Positions 8,132 through 17,315 are shown, counted from the stretch's first letter. The stretch: DNA of 64,000 nt from HRBIN30 sp964534275 (GCA_964534275.1 CAZHQG010000001.1:1-64000), one strand, 5' to 3'. Numbers and translations are program-made. Notes: a model not told the origin generated them from the sequence alone.

Positions 8132-10699
8132 TCAGCCCCTGGCTCCGAGAGCCTGGGGAAGCTCCGCGCGTAGCCGTTGTACCGTCTGTGCATCGAGCCG
8201 CAGTTGCTCGCAAACCTGGGCAGTCGTCTCGCGGGTTTCCTCGCGAACGTGCGCGGTGAGAAAAGAGCACACTTCGCTCGCTGCAGGCTCGTAAGTGAGT
8301 TGGCTGAGTGCGCGAATGAGGTTTTGCAGGAGCATCGGATCGAGCAGTTCGGCGAGGGTTTGCCACTGGGCGCGGACGAACTTCCAGGCTGCCGGGCGAG
8401 AGGCGCGTCGGCCCAGGAGCCCCGCGAGCAAGAAGGGGCGGTCTTGGGCGCGCACTTCTTCGCTCAGCGAGAGTTCGAGAGTGCGCTGGACAAGTTCGGG
8501 TTGCTCGAAGCCCGCAAGCGCCATCAAGAAACGGTACTCTTCCTCGGGGTCGCGCGACGCATGGCGCTTGTGTTCCAGGTAGCGGTCGTACAGTTGGCGG
8601 TCGCCATCGATCGCGGCCAGCGAGGCGACGACGCCCACCAAGTTCGGATCGAGGGATCCAGGATCTTTCCAATAGCGTTCCAGGCGCTCGCGAGCCTCCT
8701 GCCGTACGCCGGGCACGCGAGCGATTTGCCCGAGGGCGGTTAACACGGCAGCGCGGCGCATTCGGTCATCGTCGCTGTCGGTGGGGCGTGTCTCCCAGCC
8801 GAGGCTTTGCCACTGTGGTTGGAACAACCGCTCGACAAGCTCGCGGAACGCCGCCTCGGTAGGTTCTTCCACCACGTGCAACGCAAGCCAGCCGAGCTGT
8901 TCCACCAAAAGGCTGGTGACGGCGCGGTCGTTTTCGCCGGCAAAGCCATCCAGCAGGCGCATGTAGCTGGACAAACCAACGCGGCCGCTACGCAACAGCG
9001 CCCACTGGTTGTCGAGCAGATTCAACCGTTCGTGAGGTGCTAGATCGTGTGCGAGAGCCTTGGCGAGCGCATCCAACGCGGCGTCGTCGAGCACGTAGCG
9101 ATAAAACCCGCTTGCTCCGCCGTTGGGATACACCCAAAGGGCACCGGGCAAGTGGACACTCGTGCGCCGGCCTTCCCACAGAATCCGCTGTTCCTCGATG
9201 CCGCGCGCCGTACGATACTTCCACACGACAGGCACAGGCCACAACGTCCCGTCTCCAGTCTCGTGCTGTGCCGGGTCGGCAAAAAAGCGCCGTTGTTCTC
9301 CTTCGATTTCCACTCCATCGTGCGTGAACCGGGTGCGCAGTTGGAGCACGGGATGACCTGCCTGCCGGATCCAGGCGGAAGCAAGCCCTGCAACTTCGCG
9401 TCCCGAGGCTGTTTCCAAGGCCCGCCAAAAGTCGTCTGCCGTGGCGTTGTTCTCGCGGTACTGCTGCAAGTACGCGCGGACTCCTTGGCGAAACACGTCT
9501 GCACCCAGGAAGTTTTCGATCATGCGCACCACGGCGGCACCCTTCCAGTAGGTGATGACGTCGAACCGTTCCGCAGCTTGCTTGGCGTTGGCAACGTCGA
9601 ACGAAATGGGATGCGTGGAGGAGAGTGCGTCCAACTGGAACGGACGCTGCAAGCTCGCAACAAAGTCGCGCCACAACCCCCACTGCGGATTGAGCTCCGC
9701 TGTGACCTTCGACCCGACAAACGTCGCAAACGATTCGTTGAGCCAAAGGTCGTCCCACCAAGCCATGGTCACGAGGTCTCCCCACCACATGTGGGTGAGT
9801 TCGTGCGCCGCAGTGGCAAAGATGCCCTTGCGCGTGGGGATCGAGGCGCGCTCCGGATCGGCGGCGATCAACGTGAGCCGGTAGGTGATGGCTCCCGGGT
9901 TTTCCATGGCTCCGGCTTCGAAATCTGGCACGCCAATGGCGTCGACCTTGGCGTAGGGATACGGGATCGCGGTGTACTCTTCGAGTGCAGCCAGCGACTG
10001 CACGTGGGCGTCGCGTGCAAAGATCCCTTTGTCAGCCAATCCGCGCGGAAGCCAAACGCGGACGGGAACCCCGCTGGGCGTGAAAGCGACTGGGGTCGAC
10101 TCGAACGGCCCGATGCACCACGCAACCAGATACGTGGAAATTGGCGGGGTTTCGCTGAAACGAAACTCGGTGCGGCCGTCGGGTAGCGTACGCCGTGCAA
10201 CCTCGGCTCCGTTCGCGATGGCCACGTTGCCTGCCGGCACCTCGAGCACCAGGGCGAATCGCGCTTTGAACGCTGGCTCGTCGAAACACGGGAAGGCTCG
10301 GCGGGCGTCCGCCGCTTCGAATTGGGTGGCAGCGTAGCGCAAGCCGTCTTTCTCCGAGCGATAAAAACCACGCAGTCGATCGAGGATGCGGCCCCGAAAG
10401 CGCAAGTCGAGGCGCACCGATCCTGTGGGCAGTGGTTCCGCGAACTTCAGGGTGACCGTTTCTGCGTCGGTATCGATCTGCATCTCGTCTGCATCATGCG
10501 TCGTTCCCGCATAAAACGCGGAGGCCGCGTCGATCTCGAGGTCGAGGGCGTGCAGGAATACTGTGCGTGTGGATTCGAGAACCTGCACGTCGATGTTCGC
10601 GCTCCCGTGAAACTCCCACCGATCGAGATCGGCGGAAATCCTCAAGCCGTAACGCCGCGGCACGATCGTGCGTGGAAGACGAAAATTCTTGTCACCCAT
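8132..10699 (-). CDS. M1 family zinc aminopeptidase (aminopeptidase N / puromycin-sensitive type)
   Basis: A metallo-exopeptidase of 855 residues that removes N-terminal residues from peptides. It carries the substrate-anchoring GAMENPGAI motif and the zinc site HELTHMWWGDLVT with the third ligand in NESFA about 20 residues on (HExxH-x18-E). The N-terminal beta domain (RTIVPRRYGLRISADLDRWEF), the catalytic domain and a long alpha-helical ERAP1-like C-terminal domain are all present, giving a full-length enzyme. There is no signal peptide, so it is probably cytoplasmic and used in peptide turnover. It stands alone on the minus strand, divergent from the DoxX-like gene. Confidence 0.95.
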   Translation of the reverse strand: MGDKNFRLPRTIVPRRYGLRISADLDRWEFHGSANIDVQVLESTRTVFLHALDLEIDAASAFYAGTTHDADEMQIDTDAETVTLKFAEPLPTGSVRLDLRFRGRILDRLRGFYRSEKDGLRYAATQFEAADARRAFPCFDEPAFKARFALVLEVPAGNVAIANGAEVARRTLPDGRTEFRFSETPPISTYLVAWCIGPFESTPVAFTPSGVPVRVWLPRGLADKGIFARDAHVQSLAALEEYTAIPYPYAKVDAIGVPDFEAGAMENPGAITYRLTLIAADPERASIPTRKGIFATAAHELTHMWWGDLVTMAWWDDLWLNESFATFVGSKVTAELNPQWGLWRDFVASLQRPFQLDALSSTHPISFDVANAKQAAERFDVITYWKGAAVVRMIENFLGADVFRQGVRAYLQQYRENNATADDFWRALETASGREVAGLASAWIRQAGHPVLQLRTRFTHDGVEIEGEQRRFFADPAQHETGDGTLWPVPVVWKYRTARGIEEQRILWEGRRTSVHLPGALWVYPNGGASGFYRYVLDDAALDALAKALAHDLAPHERLNLLDNQWALLRSGRVGLSSYMRLLDGFAGENDRAVTSLLVEQLGWLALHVVEEPTEAAFRELVERLFQPQWQSLGWETRPTDSDDDRMRRAAVLTALGQIARVPGVRQEARERLERYWKDPGSLDPNLVGVVASLAAIDGDRQLYDRYLEHKRHASRDPEEEYRFLMALAGFEQPELVQRTLELSLSEEVRAQDRPFLLAGLLGRRASRPAAWKFVRAQWQTLAELLDPMLLQNLIRALSQLTYEPAASEVCSFLTAHVREETRETTAQVCEQLRLDAQTVQRLRAELPQALGARG

Positions 10700-10772
10700 G
10701 GCGCGGCTATCTACCGCAGCAACGGGGTCCGCGAAAGTGCAGCGGCAGAGGGCATGCCGACGTTGTTTGACT

Positions 10773-10786
10773 CACTGCAAGCAGTG
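10773..10786. promoter_or_regulatory. Short perfect palindrome in the pepN-like/DoxX-like divergent region
   Basis: CACTGCAAGCAGTG is a 6-bp inverted repeat with a 2-base centre, lying 17 bases before the DoxX-like start codon and 74 bases before the aminopeptidase start. It is preceded by TTTGACT, which could be part of a -35 element. Its position suits an operator, but no regulator gene is adjacent, so this is a guess based on symmetry and location. Confidence 0.25.
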
Positions 10787-10802
10787 TGATGGAAACTGAG
10801 CG

Positions 10803-11231
10803 ATGAGCCGCACAAAAGCCGTTCTGCTTTGGGTGATGGGCGCCTTTTACATCGTCGCCGGGACGATGCATTTCGTTTCTCCAGAAACATACCTGCCCAT
10901 GATGCCGCCGTATTTGCCCTGGCACCGCGAGTTGGTCTTCCTTTCCGGCGTGGCAGAAGTGCTGTGCGGCGTCGGCGTCCTGTTTCCGCCCACGCGCCGC
11001 ATCGCTGCGTGGGGCACCATCGCGTTGTTGATTGCCGTGTTTCCCGCCAACGTGCATATCGCGTGGAACAATGTTCCCTTGTTCGGTCGCAGCGAAGGAG
11101 CTGGCATTTGGAACTGGGTGCGGCTGCCATTCCAGGCTGTGCTGATCGCCTGGGCCTATTGGTACACGCGGGACGATCAACAGAGCTCTGAGCTGTCGCA
11201 GTCAAGCAGTAGAGCAGGTGGCGTTCGCTAG
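10803..11231 (+). CDS. DoxX-like small integral membrane protein
   Basis: A 142-residue protein with four predicted transmembrane helices (residues ~5-24, ~44-63, ~69-88 and ~110-128) and a polar C-terminal tail rich in Ser and Gln. The sequence AFYIVAGTMHFVSPETYLPMMPPYLPWH, split across helix 1 and the first loop, and SGVAEVLCGVGVLFP are typical of the DoxX/DoxD-like membrane family. Members often work with oxidoreductases, but function here is unknown. The frame overlaps nothing and ends 112 bases before the convergent unknown gene. Confidence 0.8.
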   Translation: MSRTKAVLLWVMGAFYIVAGTMHFVSPETYLPMMPPYLPWHRELVFLSGVAEVLCGVGVLFPPTRRIAAWGTIALLIAVFPANVHIAWNNVPLFGRSEGAGIWNWVRLPFQAVLIAWAYWYTRDDQQSSELSQSSSRAGGVR

Positions 11232-11343
11232 CCAAGCGGCGAGCGCATAGGCTGTCTTGTTGGACGAAGGGGTACCTGCGGTTCGCTTGCGGCCGCAATC
11301 TACTACGCGAGAAGCGGGGGAACCGACAACCGCTGGCGGGTCC

Positions 11344-11796
11344 TTACTCTTGCTCTGCCGGCTTTGTCTCCGGCTGCTTTGCCCCTTTGCGCCAGCCTTC
11401 GGGGCACGGCTCGAGATACGCATCCCACAACAACCACTGCAGGGCGAAAAAGGGCGCGCCGAAAACCGCATAGGAAGCAGCGGCCACCCCTACCAGCGGA
11501 TACATGCAAACTTTTTCCGTGTAGTACCCGAATTTGGTTTCTGGATGGGCGATCTCGTAGGCGATGTCCGCTGGGAGAAGTGGGACCGAACACGCCGACC
11601 CGAAGGGAAGCGCAACCATTAGGCTAAAGGATGCCGCCATTCCGTCGGCAAACGATCCGTGGCAGGTTTTATAGAACCATTGGAGCGAGTCATAGTCGGC
11701 AGGGGCTGGCGACGCAGCCGTTAGGATGCTGGCAATCACGAGTGCTGGAACTAGCCGTCGGTACGAGCTTCGCTCGTTGCGGTCAACGCTTTCCAT
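11344..11796 (-). CDS. Unknown exported or membrane protein, 150 residues
   Basis: No family recognised. A basic N-terminus is followed by a hydrophobic signal-like segment (residues ~14-33, ending PAPADYDSL), then two further hydrophobic stretches around FADGMAASFSLMVALPFGSAC and YPLVGVAAASYAVFGAPFFALQW. C-terminal to these is LWDAYLEPCPEGWRKG and a Lys/Glu/Pro-rich tail. Several Cys residues (TCHGS, GSACS, VCMYP, EPCP) could pair in the periplasm. The ATG at 11796 is chosen because the residues after it form a signal peptide; the frame stays open to 12159 but that part looks non-coding. It is divergent from the DUF4326 gene. Confidence 0.6.
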   Translation of the reverse strand: MESVDRNERSSYRRLVPALVIASILTAASPAPADYDSLQWFYKTCHGSFADGMAASFSLMVALPFGSACSVPLLPADIAYEIAHPETKFGYYTEKVCMYPLVGVAAASYAVFGAPFFALQWLLWDAYLEPCPEGWRKGAKQPETKPAEQE

Positions 11797-12067
11797 TGCT
11801 GCCCCACGAGACGTCGAGGTGTACAGAAAACGACTACGCACCCGCTTGCTACCACGATTTCGGGAACTCGAAAAGAAGAAAAAGGGAGAGCCAACAACCA
11901 GTGTAGTCGGCGTGCTTCCGGCGTGATGTTCCGGGTCCGCACGCGCAGCGCGGCTGAGAAAACGGGTTCTGTGTGGAGGCGGTGCACGTCGTGGAGGACG
12001 TAGTGTGGCGACGCTTGACTGACAGTCTGCCAACGAAGTAAGGAACACCGGCCGGGGTTTTCGGGCG

Positions 12068-12814
12068 ATGTTGGCGTTGACGAATGTTGTGTTTGATACG
12101 GAGGCATCGACGCAGCTTGCGCGGCGGGTACGGGCGCAGCACCGGCGCTGCTGGCGCAATGCGGCGCTGGCCGTGAGCCACTTGGGAAAGGGAGCACGTT
12201 ACGTCGAGGGATGGGTGGTAACATCCGGTCCGGTCCCGTACGTCATCGAGCACGGCTGGTGCGAATTCGACGGGCGGGTGGTGGACCCCACCTATGCTCC
12301 GCATGTGACTCCGGAGCCACCTCCGGTGGCGTATTTTGCCGGCGTCTCGTACTCCGTGGCACAAGCCGAACGAGCTCTGGGGCACAAGCTTCCTCTGGTC
12401 TTGGACCACGAGCGGCCGGCGCACTGGCGTGCCTTCGAGCGCGCGTGGCGAGATGCGACGCAGCGTGCGCGCCTCGATCCTCGGCCACCCGCGCGGGTGG
12501 TGCACTGCCGCAGGGAGGAATTCGATGTGTACATCGGCAGGCCGACCCAGTGGGCGAACCCGTTTCACATTGGCTTTCACGGCACGCGGGAAGAAGTCAT
12601 TGCACAATACTGTCGACGGGTGATCCGGCAGCCAGGATTGTTGCGTGCAGTGTGGAGCTTGCGCGGCCAGCGCTTGGGTTGCCGCTGCGCGCCGCACCCT
12701 TGTCATGGAGACGTTTTGGCAGAGCTGGCCAACGTCGAGCAAATACCGCAAGGGGCGTTGCTCGTGCGATGGCTGGAGCAGCACCCGTTGCCGAAACTCA
12801 GCCTACCTGCGTGA
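12068..12814 (+). CDS. Two-domain protein: unknown N-terminal domain fused to C-terminal DUF4326
   Basis: A 248-residue soluble protein. Residues ~140-230 match DUF4326: VYIGRPTQWANPFHIG, then REEVIAQYCRRVIRQP, then LRGQRLGCRCAPHPCHGDVLAELA. The conserved Cys/His cluster (CxC-x4-CH) may bind metal. Residues 1-135 form a separate domain containing RCWRNAALAVSHLGKGARYVEG and EHGWCEFDGRVVDPTY, a pattern I associate with small phage or accessory proteins of unknown function. DUF4326 proteins are usually short and stand-alone, so the fusion is notable. The last 12 bases overlap the end of the convergent norD-like gene. No ribosome binding site is clear at the ATG. Confidence 0.7.
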   Translation: MLALTNVVFDTEASTQLARRVRAQHRRCWRNAALAVSHLGKGARYVEGWVVTSGPVPYVIEHGWCEFDGRVVDPTYAPHVTPEPPPVAYFAGVSYSVAQAERALGHKLPLVLDHERPAHWRAFERAWRDATQRARLDPRPPARVVHCRREEFDVYIGRPTQWANPFHIGFHGTREEVIAQYCRRVIRQPGLLRAVWSLRGQRLGCRCAPHPCHGDVLAELANVEQIPQGALLVRWLEQHPLPKLSLPA

Positions 12815-15800
12815 AGAACGTTGACCCACGGCGTGAGGGTTCGCGAAGCTTGCTGCCGGAAGCGCGAGTTTCGAAGTAGTGACGACGCGCTGGTAGATTT
12901 TCGGTAACTCGCGCGGCAACGACGTAATATCGTCGATCACGAGGTACCGTGATTGAGGACACATTTCCCGCAGGTAGTCGTGGCCGGCACGGTCGACAGT
13001 AATGCAAAATGGGGTCACCCCTTTAGCCTCGCACTCGCGAAGCGCTGCGGTGGTATCGCGTAGTCCGTAGGTGTTGCTGCGGCGGTCTTGGCCGTAATCG
13101 AAGTCCTGCGGAAATCCGTCGCTGAGCAACAGGATGTGGCGCGAACGCGCGCTCACGTGCGCCATTTTTGCGAGCGCGTGGCGGAGTGCTGTGCCCATGC
13201 GGGTGCTGCGTTTTGGTTCCAGTGCGCCAATGCGGCCGCGCACCGCAGCGCTCAACCCCTCGCGAAACGACTTAACCGTGTAAAATTCCACTTGAGCGCG
13301 TCCGTGGCCGGAAAACCCATAAATGGCATACGCATCGCCCAGCTCCTCCAGGGCTTCCGCCATGATCACGAGCGCTTCTTTGGTGATATCGATGATCCGG
13401 CGGGGGTTGCGAGAGGCAGCCCCGGCTGCTGCCCGCGAGGCGCCGACACCGTCCACCGGCTCGTCTGTACTGGCACTCATGTCGACGAGAAACAACACGG
13501 CGACATCGCGCTCTTCCCGTTGGCGCGCCACGTAAAGCTTTGTCGATGGTGCGCGCCGAGCGCGGCGGTCGCTGCGGGCGTCGACGACTGCGTTGAGGTC
13601 GAAGTCCTCCCCTGCTTCCAATCCGCGCACCACTTCGTAAGCGTCCGGACGAATCTTTTGGAACTCGCGGCGAACCGCAGGAAGCAGCGCGGAATAAGCC
13701 GCAAGCGTGCGCTGAAAGAACTCGCCACCATCGCCTTCGACGGGCATTTCCACCAACCGACACCACGCCGGGCGGTAGTCGTTCAACAAGTAGTCCCACT
13801 CGTCGTAGTAGTACGCGTCGCCGTTCGCGGGGGTCGCGAGCCACCGCCTCACTCGGGGTGCAGGCTCTCCTTCCGTGTCGAGCAGGCTTTGCAATTCCAC
13901 AAGCTGCTCCTGCGGGAGCTTGCCGAGCAGGTCGTTGATGTACAGTCCCAAGCCCTCGATGCTCAGAGAGCGTCCCTGATGGAGCTCGATCGGAACGCCG
14001 GCACGCATGAGTGCCTCCAACGCATCGGCGGAGAGGGAAGTTCCAGACCCTGCTTGTTCCTCGCTGGAAGTGATTTCCGCTTGGAAGTCTGACACGTCGC
14101 GGTCCAATCCAGAGCTGCTCGTTTCCGCTGGTACACTGTCAGGAATCGGACCATCGCCGTCGAAGAGGTCGACAGGAACGAGGTAGTTCGGCACCTCGCT
14201 TGCCGGAGCACAGTCCGCCTCGGCTGCGCCTGCGAACAAGCGACGGAAGGCCTGCTCGAGCAACTGCGCCACGTTCCAAGAATCGTCGACCGTGGCTCCA
14301 GGGTCGCGCAGCGGCGCCGATAGCGTGCGTACGAGGGCCCCCGCAACTTGCAACGGCCCTGGTAAGACTTCGAGCGGCTCGCCAGCAAGTTCCCAAGCGA
14401 GGAGCCAGTCGGGAAGCGAGGGTTGTTTACCGGCGTCGATCTCACGGGCACGAAGGCAAAAGCGAGCCAACAAGGACCGTTGTTGCGCGCTCCAACCAGG
14501 AAATCGCTCCGCCATTTGGACTCCGACTCGCACCCCTTCGGCCAACAAAAACCAATCGTGAAGATGAGCCCGGGAAGCATCGCTTTCGAGTTCTGTTTTC
14601 CAGCGAGGCCACGCCGCCGGCGCCTCGGGCGCCGTGCCGCAAGCGAACCGCCCGGCAATTTGCATGGCAAGGAAACGGTACAGCCCGAGGTTCTCCTCGT
14701 GCGTGGGGAAAAAGTCGATGCGGTCGGGAACCTCGGCAATCCGCTCTTCGAACAGCCCCTCGAGCGGTGGTCGCAACGTCCACCCAGGGTTGGGCCGTAG
14801 GGTCACGGAGGTTGCCGCAAGCATGTGGGTAAATTTGCGCAGCCACGACTGTACCTCGCTGAACACTGCGGCGGTGGGGGAAGCGCCTAACACGCGCACA
14901 CTCGTGCGCGTTTCCAGGCCAAAGTACGCCCGGGCGAGCGTTGCGTCTTGGCCACAAAGTTCCAGGCCGGTGGCGACCCAGCGTGCCGCCTGGTCTTCGG
15001 TCGCGCACTCGTAAATTTGCGGGATGCGGCGGAGCATCCCCGGCACTGCCGCTGGGAACACGGCCGCAACCTTCTCCATTGCCGCGACTGCGGCGTTCCG
15101 TGTGCTCGTGGGCAAACTGGATAGAAGCGCGGGTGCGACCGGCACCACATCGAGCCACTCTGCGGGTGCGGCAGGCACCGAGGCCGCAAAAACGGCGGCT
15201 ATCCGTTGCCTGAGCGGGCGGGGAAAGGCCAGCAGTGCATTTGGCAACGTGCAGTAGAGTTGCCATGCCAGGTCGTTACTGGTGACGGCGCTCAAGGCCT
15301 GGAGCACCAAACGTTGCTCCTCTCGGTGCAGCCGCCAAAGTGCTGGTGGTGCGCCGGCAAAAAAAGCCCAGCCGCGCTGCGGCTGCTCCAGGCGAAGACC
15401 AAGGGTGGCCCACAAGGCGAAAACGTCTGCATCGATTTTTGCACGGCTCGAGGGCAGTCCTCGAAGGAGCGCCCGCACCACGAATTCCCCTCGTGGTCCT
15501 TCGTTGTGCAGAAACCGCGATACGAGCGTTGCCAGGGCTTCCGCTTGGCCGCCCGGATCACCGAGTAGGGTTCGGGTGGCGACGAGATATTCGCTACCAA
15601 GGTAAGGAGAATGCCGCGCAATTGCTCTGGCCTGCTCGGCCCAGCGGCACAACGTGGCTGTCTGGAGCCGGCGCTTGCTTGCTTCGAGAAACGCTTCCAA
15701 TCCAGGGCGGGCAACGCTGGGTGCTTGTTGCAAGAGTTCGAAGGCGTCCAGCCAGGTGGGCAGGCTGGCTGGTTCCCGTTCGTGAACCCGGGCTGCGGTC

Positions 15801-16009
15801 TCCAGGAACTTCGCAGCGAACGCTGGCGCCGACGGAGTGTGAGAGGCAGCGAGCTCGAGGAGCCGAGCCAAGCTGGGAGGTGGTAGTGCTTCCGCGAGCT
15901 CTTTGGCGCGGGCTGGAGTCAGCAGGCTCTCCAACACCGAGGAAGCGCTGGAAGAATTGTTGTTGGCACTGTGGTTCGACAAGTCGCGACCTCGCGAGGA
16001 ACTGGGCAT
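12803..16009 (-). CDS. norD: NorD/CbbO-like von Willebrand factor A protein
   Basis: A 1068-residue partner of the NorQ-type ATPase. The C-terminal ~250 residues are a von Willebrand A domain with the metal-ion site DMSAS at about residue 843, ILLLSDGFPQDFDYG, and the family end block FCITVDRAGHDYLREMCP. In NorQ/NorD and CbbQ/CbbO pairs this domain docks on a target enzyme so that the ATPase can remodel it or insert metal. The N-terminal ~600 residues are helical and repetitive, making this longer than ordinary NorD (~600-800). An acidic, Ser-rich linker (PIDSVPAETSSSGLDRDVSD region) lies in the middle. It starts 41 bases after norQ. No nitric oxide reductase or Rubisco gene is nearby, so the client is unknown. 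Confidence 0.85.
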   Translation of the reverse strand: MPSSSRGRDLSNHSANNNSSSASSVLESLLTPARAKELAEALPPPSLARLLELAASHTPSAPAFAAKFLETAARVHEREPASLPTWLDAFELLQQAPSVARPGLEAFLEASKRRLQTATLCRWAEQARAIARHSPYLGSEYLVATRTLLGDPGGQAEALATLVSRFLHNEGPRGEFVVRALLRGLPSSRAKIDADVFALWATLGLRLEQPQRGWAFFAGAPPALWRLHREEQRLVLQALSAVTSNDLAWQLYCTLPNALLAFPRPLRQRIAAVFAASVPAAPAEWLDVVPVAPALLSSLPTSTRNAAVAAMEKVAAVFPAAVPGMLRRIPQIYECATEDQAARWVATGLELCGQDATLARAYFGLETRTSVRVLGASPTAAVFSEVQSWLRKFTHMLAATSVTLRPNPGWTLRPPLEGLFEERIAEVPDRIDFFPTHEENLGLYRFLAMQIAGRFACGTAPEAPAAWPRWKTELESDASRAHLHDWFLLAEGVRVGVQMAERFPGWSAQQRSLLARFCLRAREIDAGKQPSLPDWLLAWELAGEPLEVLPGPLQVAGALVRTLSAPLRDPGATVDDSWNVAQLLEQAFRRLFAGAAEADCAPASEVPNYLVPVDLFDGDGPIPDSVPAETSSSGLDRDVSDFQAEITSSEEQAGSGTSLSADALEALMRAGVPIELHQGRSLSIEGLGLYINDLLGKLPQEQLVELQSLLDTEGEPAPRVRRWLATPANGDAYYYDEWDYLLNDYRPAWCRLVEMPVEGDGGEFFQRTLAAYSALLPAVRREFQKIRPDAYEVVRGLEAGEDFDLNAVVDARSDRRARRAPSTKLYVARQREERDVAVLFLVDMSASTDEPVDGVGASRAAAGAASRNPRRIIDITKEALVIMAEALEELGDAYAIYGFSGHGRAQVEFYTVKSFREGLSAAVRGRIGALEPKRSTRMGTALRHALAKMAHVSARSRHILLLSDGFPQDFDYGQDRRSNTYGLRDTTAALRECEAKGVTPFCITVDRAGHDYLREMCPQSRYLVIDDITSLPRELPKIYQRVVTTSKLALPAASFANPHAVGQRSSRR

Positions 16010-16050
16010 GACGGGCGCACGGGGATCTCAGTGGCCGATTCGTTCCCGAA

Positions 16051-16866
16051 TTAGGGGAACAAGGCGCCGATGAGTTCGTCGATGGCGCGTTGTGCTTCGG
16101 GGTCGTCGGTGAGCGCAGCGCTCACTGCTACACGGCAGGCACGGCGCGCACGGACGCCGCGAGACATCAATTGGGCAGCGTAAATCAGGAGCCGAGTGCT
16201 TACGCCTTCTTCCAAGCCCGATGCCTTCAGGTGTCGTACCTTCTCCCCGAGCGTGGCCAAGGTCAAAGCCGTTTCCACATCGACTCCGGATTCGTGGGCA
16301 ATGATTTGCGCTTCCTTGTCGCGCGGGGGGTAATCGAACTCGATGGTGACGAACCGTTGGCGGGTGGAGTGCTTTAGGTCTTTGAGCACGCTTTGGTAGC
16401 CTGGGTTGTACGAAATGACGAGCAGAAAGTCGGGATGCGCCTCGAGGATTTCGCCACGTTTGTCGATCGGTAGGATGCGGCGATGGTCGGTGAGCGGGTG
16501 AATCAAGACGATCGTGTCTTTCCGTGCCTCGACAATTTCGTCGAGGTAACAAATCGACCCGTGGCGTACCGCTTGCGTGAGTGGGCCGTCCACCCAGACG
16601 GTTTCGTCTCCTTTGATCAAGTAGCGGCCGACAAGGTCGCTGCCGGTGAGGTCTTCGTGGCACGCAACGGTGATGAGCGAAGGCACCCCGTTTTGACTTT
16701 CAGGCAGCAACAGAGCCGCCATGTACTCCACGAACCGGGTTTTGCCGCAACCAGTGGGGCCTTTGAGCAAGACTGGCAGCCGGCACGCATAGGCGGCGCG
16801 AAAGACTTCCACCTCGTCGCCGATCGGGAGGTAGTACGGTAAAGAGTGCGACACGCCGGAGCCCAT
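16051..16866 (-). CDS. norQ: NorQ/CbbQ-family MoxR AAA+ ATPase
   Basis: A 271-residue AAA+ ATPase of the MoxR/NorQ clade. Walker A is GPTGCGKTRFVEY (residues ~36-48), Walker B is ICYLDEIVEA (~107), sensor 1 lies in LLVISYNPGYQ, and the CbbQ/NorQ C-terminal domain follows with ESGVDVETALTLATLGEKVR. Such proteins form hexamers that with a NorD/CbbO partner activate a metalloenzyme. The gene is directly upstream of norD-like and downstream of a small gene from which it is separated by a large inverted repeat. Which enzyme is the target is not visible in the window. Confidence 0.92.
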   Translation of the reverse strand: MGSGVSHSLPYYLPIGDEVEVFRAAYACRLPVLLKGPTGCGKTRFVEYMAALLLPESQNGVPSLITVACHEDLTGSDLVGRYLIKGDETVWVDGPLTQAVRHGSICYLDEIVEARKDTIVLIHPLTDHRRILPIDKRGEILEAHPDFLLVISYNPGYQSVLKDLKHSTRQRFVTIEFDYPPRDKEAQIIAHESGVDVETALTLATLGEKVRHLKASGLEEGVSTRLLIYAAQLMSRGVRARRACRVAVSAALTDDPEAQRAIDELIGALFP

Positions 16867-17011
16867 AGCAAAGACGTTCTCTCATGCACATGCGCGCGCA
16901 CCAAAGCGCAGCCGCTGTCGGGCTCATGCTGGCGGCCTGGCTGACCTCGAAGCAGGAGGGGGTGGGGGAGACGCCGGACCCACCTCGAAATCGCCAGGCC
17001 ACCAGGCTGCC

Positions 17012-17075
17012 AAGCGGCGGCGGGGCGCTTGAACGAGAGGAGGAGCACTGTCAGTGTTCCGCCCCGCCGCCGCTT
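17012..17075. promoter_or_regulatory. Large hairpin between the small leader gene and norQ
   Basis: A perfect 16-bp inverted repeat has arms at 17012-17027 and 17060-17075, each all G/C except for two terminal bases. Its loop contains a second small palindrome, CACTGTCAGTG, at 17046-17056. On the minus strand it falls just after the stop of the 74-residue gene and about 145 bases before the norQ start, so it could act as an attenuator, a processing site or a partial terminator. A T-run (TTTT at 17074-17077) follows the right arm only on the plus strand, so it is not a canonical terminator for the minus-strand genes. Confidence 0.5.
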
Positions 17076-17090
17076 TTCGGCTCGCGCTTC

Positions 17091-17315
17091 TCAGGCGCGC
17101 CCTTCAGGCGCGGCACTGAGATTCACGAGCGCGAAATACAGCTCGTCCAGGGAATAATACCGGAAACTGTTGGGTACTGCCGAAGAGAAATCCTCGGGGT
17201 CGACTGCAAAACCGTGCTCCTCGTCACCGTAAATGGCAAACACCTCGGTGCCGATGCGCACAAGTTGCGCTTGGAGCACGACCCCTGCCTTCGTTGTGCT
17301 GCCGCTGTGCTTCAT
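17091..17315 (-). CDS. Small acidic protein encoded upstream of norQ, function unknown
   Basis: A 74-residue soluble protein without Cys, signal peptide or membrane segment. Key parts are VVLQAQLVRIGTEVFAIYGDEEHGFAVDPEDF and FRYYSLDELYFALVNLSA, which look like a small mixed alpha/beta domain. The ATG at 17315 is supported by GGAGGT about 7 bases upstream, far better than the longer open frame reaching 17636. It is the first gene of the leftward norQ-norD cluster and may be a cofactor or client-binding piece of that complex. I do not recognise the family. Confidence 0.7.
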   Translation of the reverse strand: MKHSGSTTKAGVVLQAQLVRIGTEVFAIYGDEEHGFAVDPEDFSSAVPNSFRYYSLDELYFALVNLSAAPEGRA

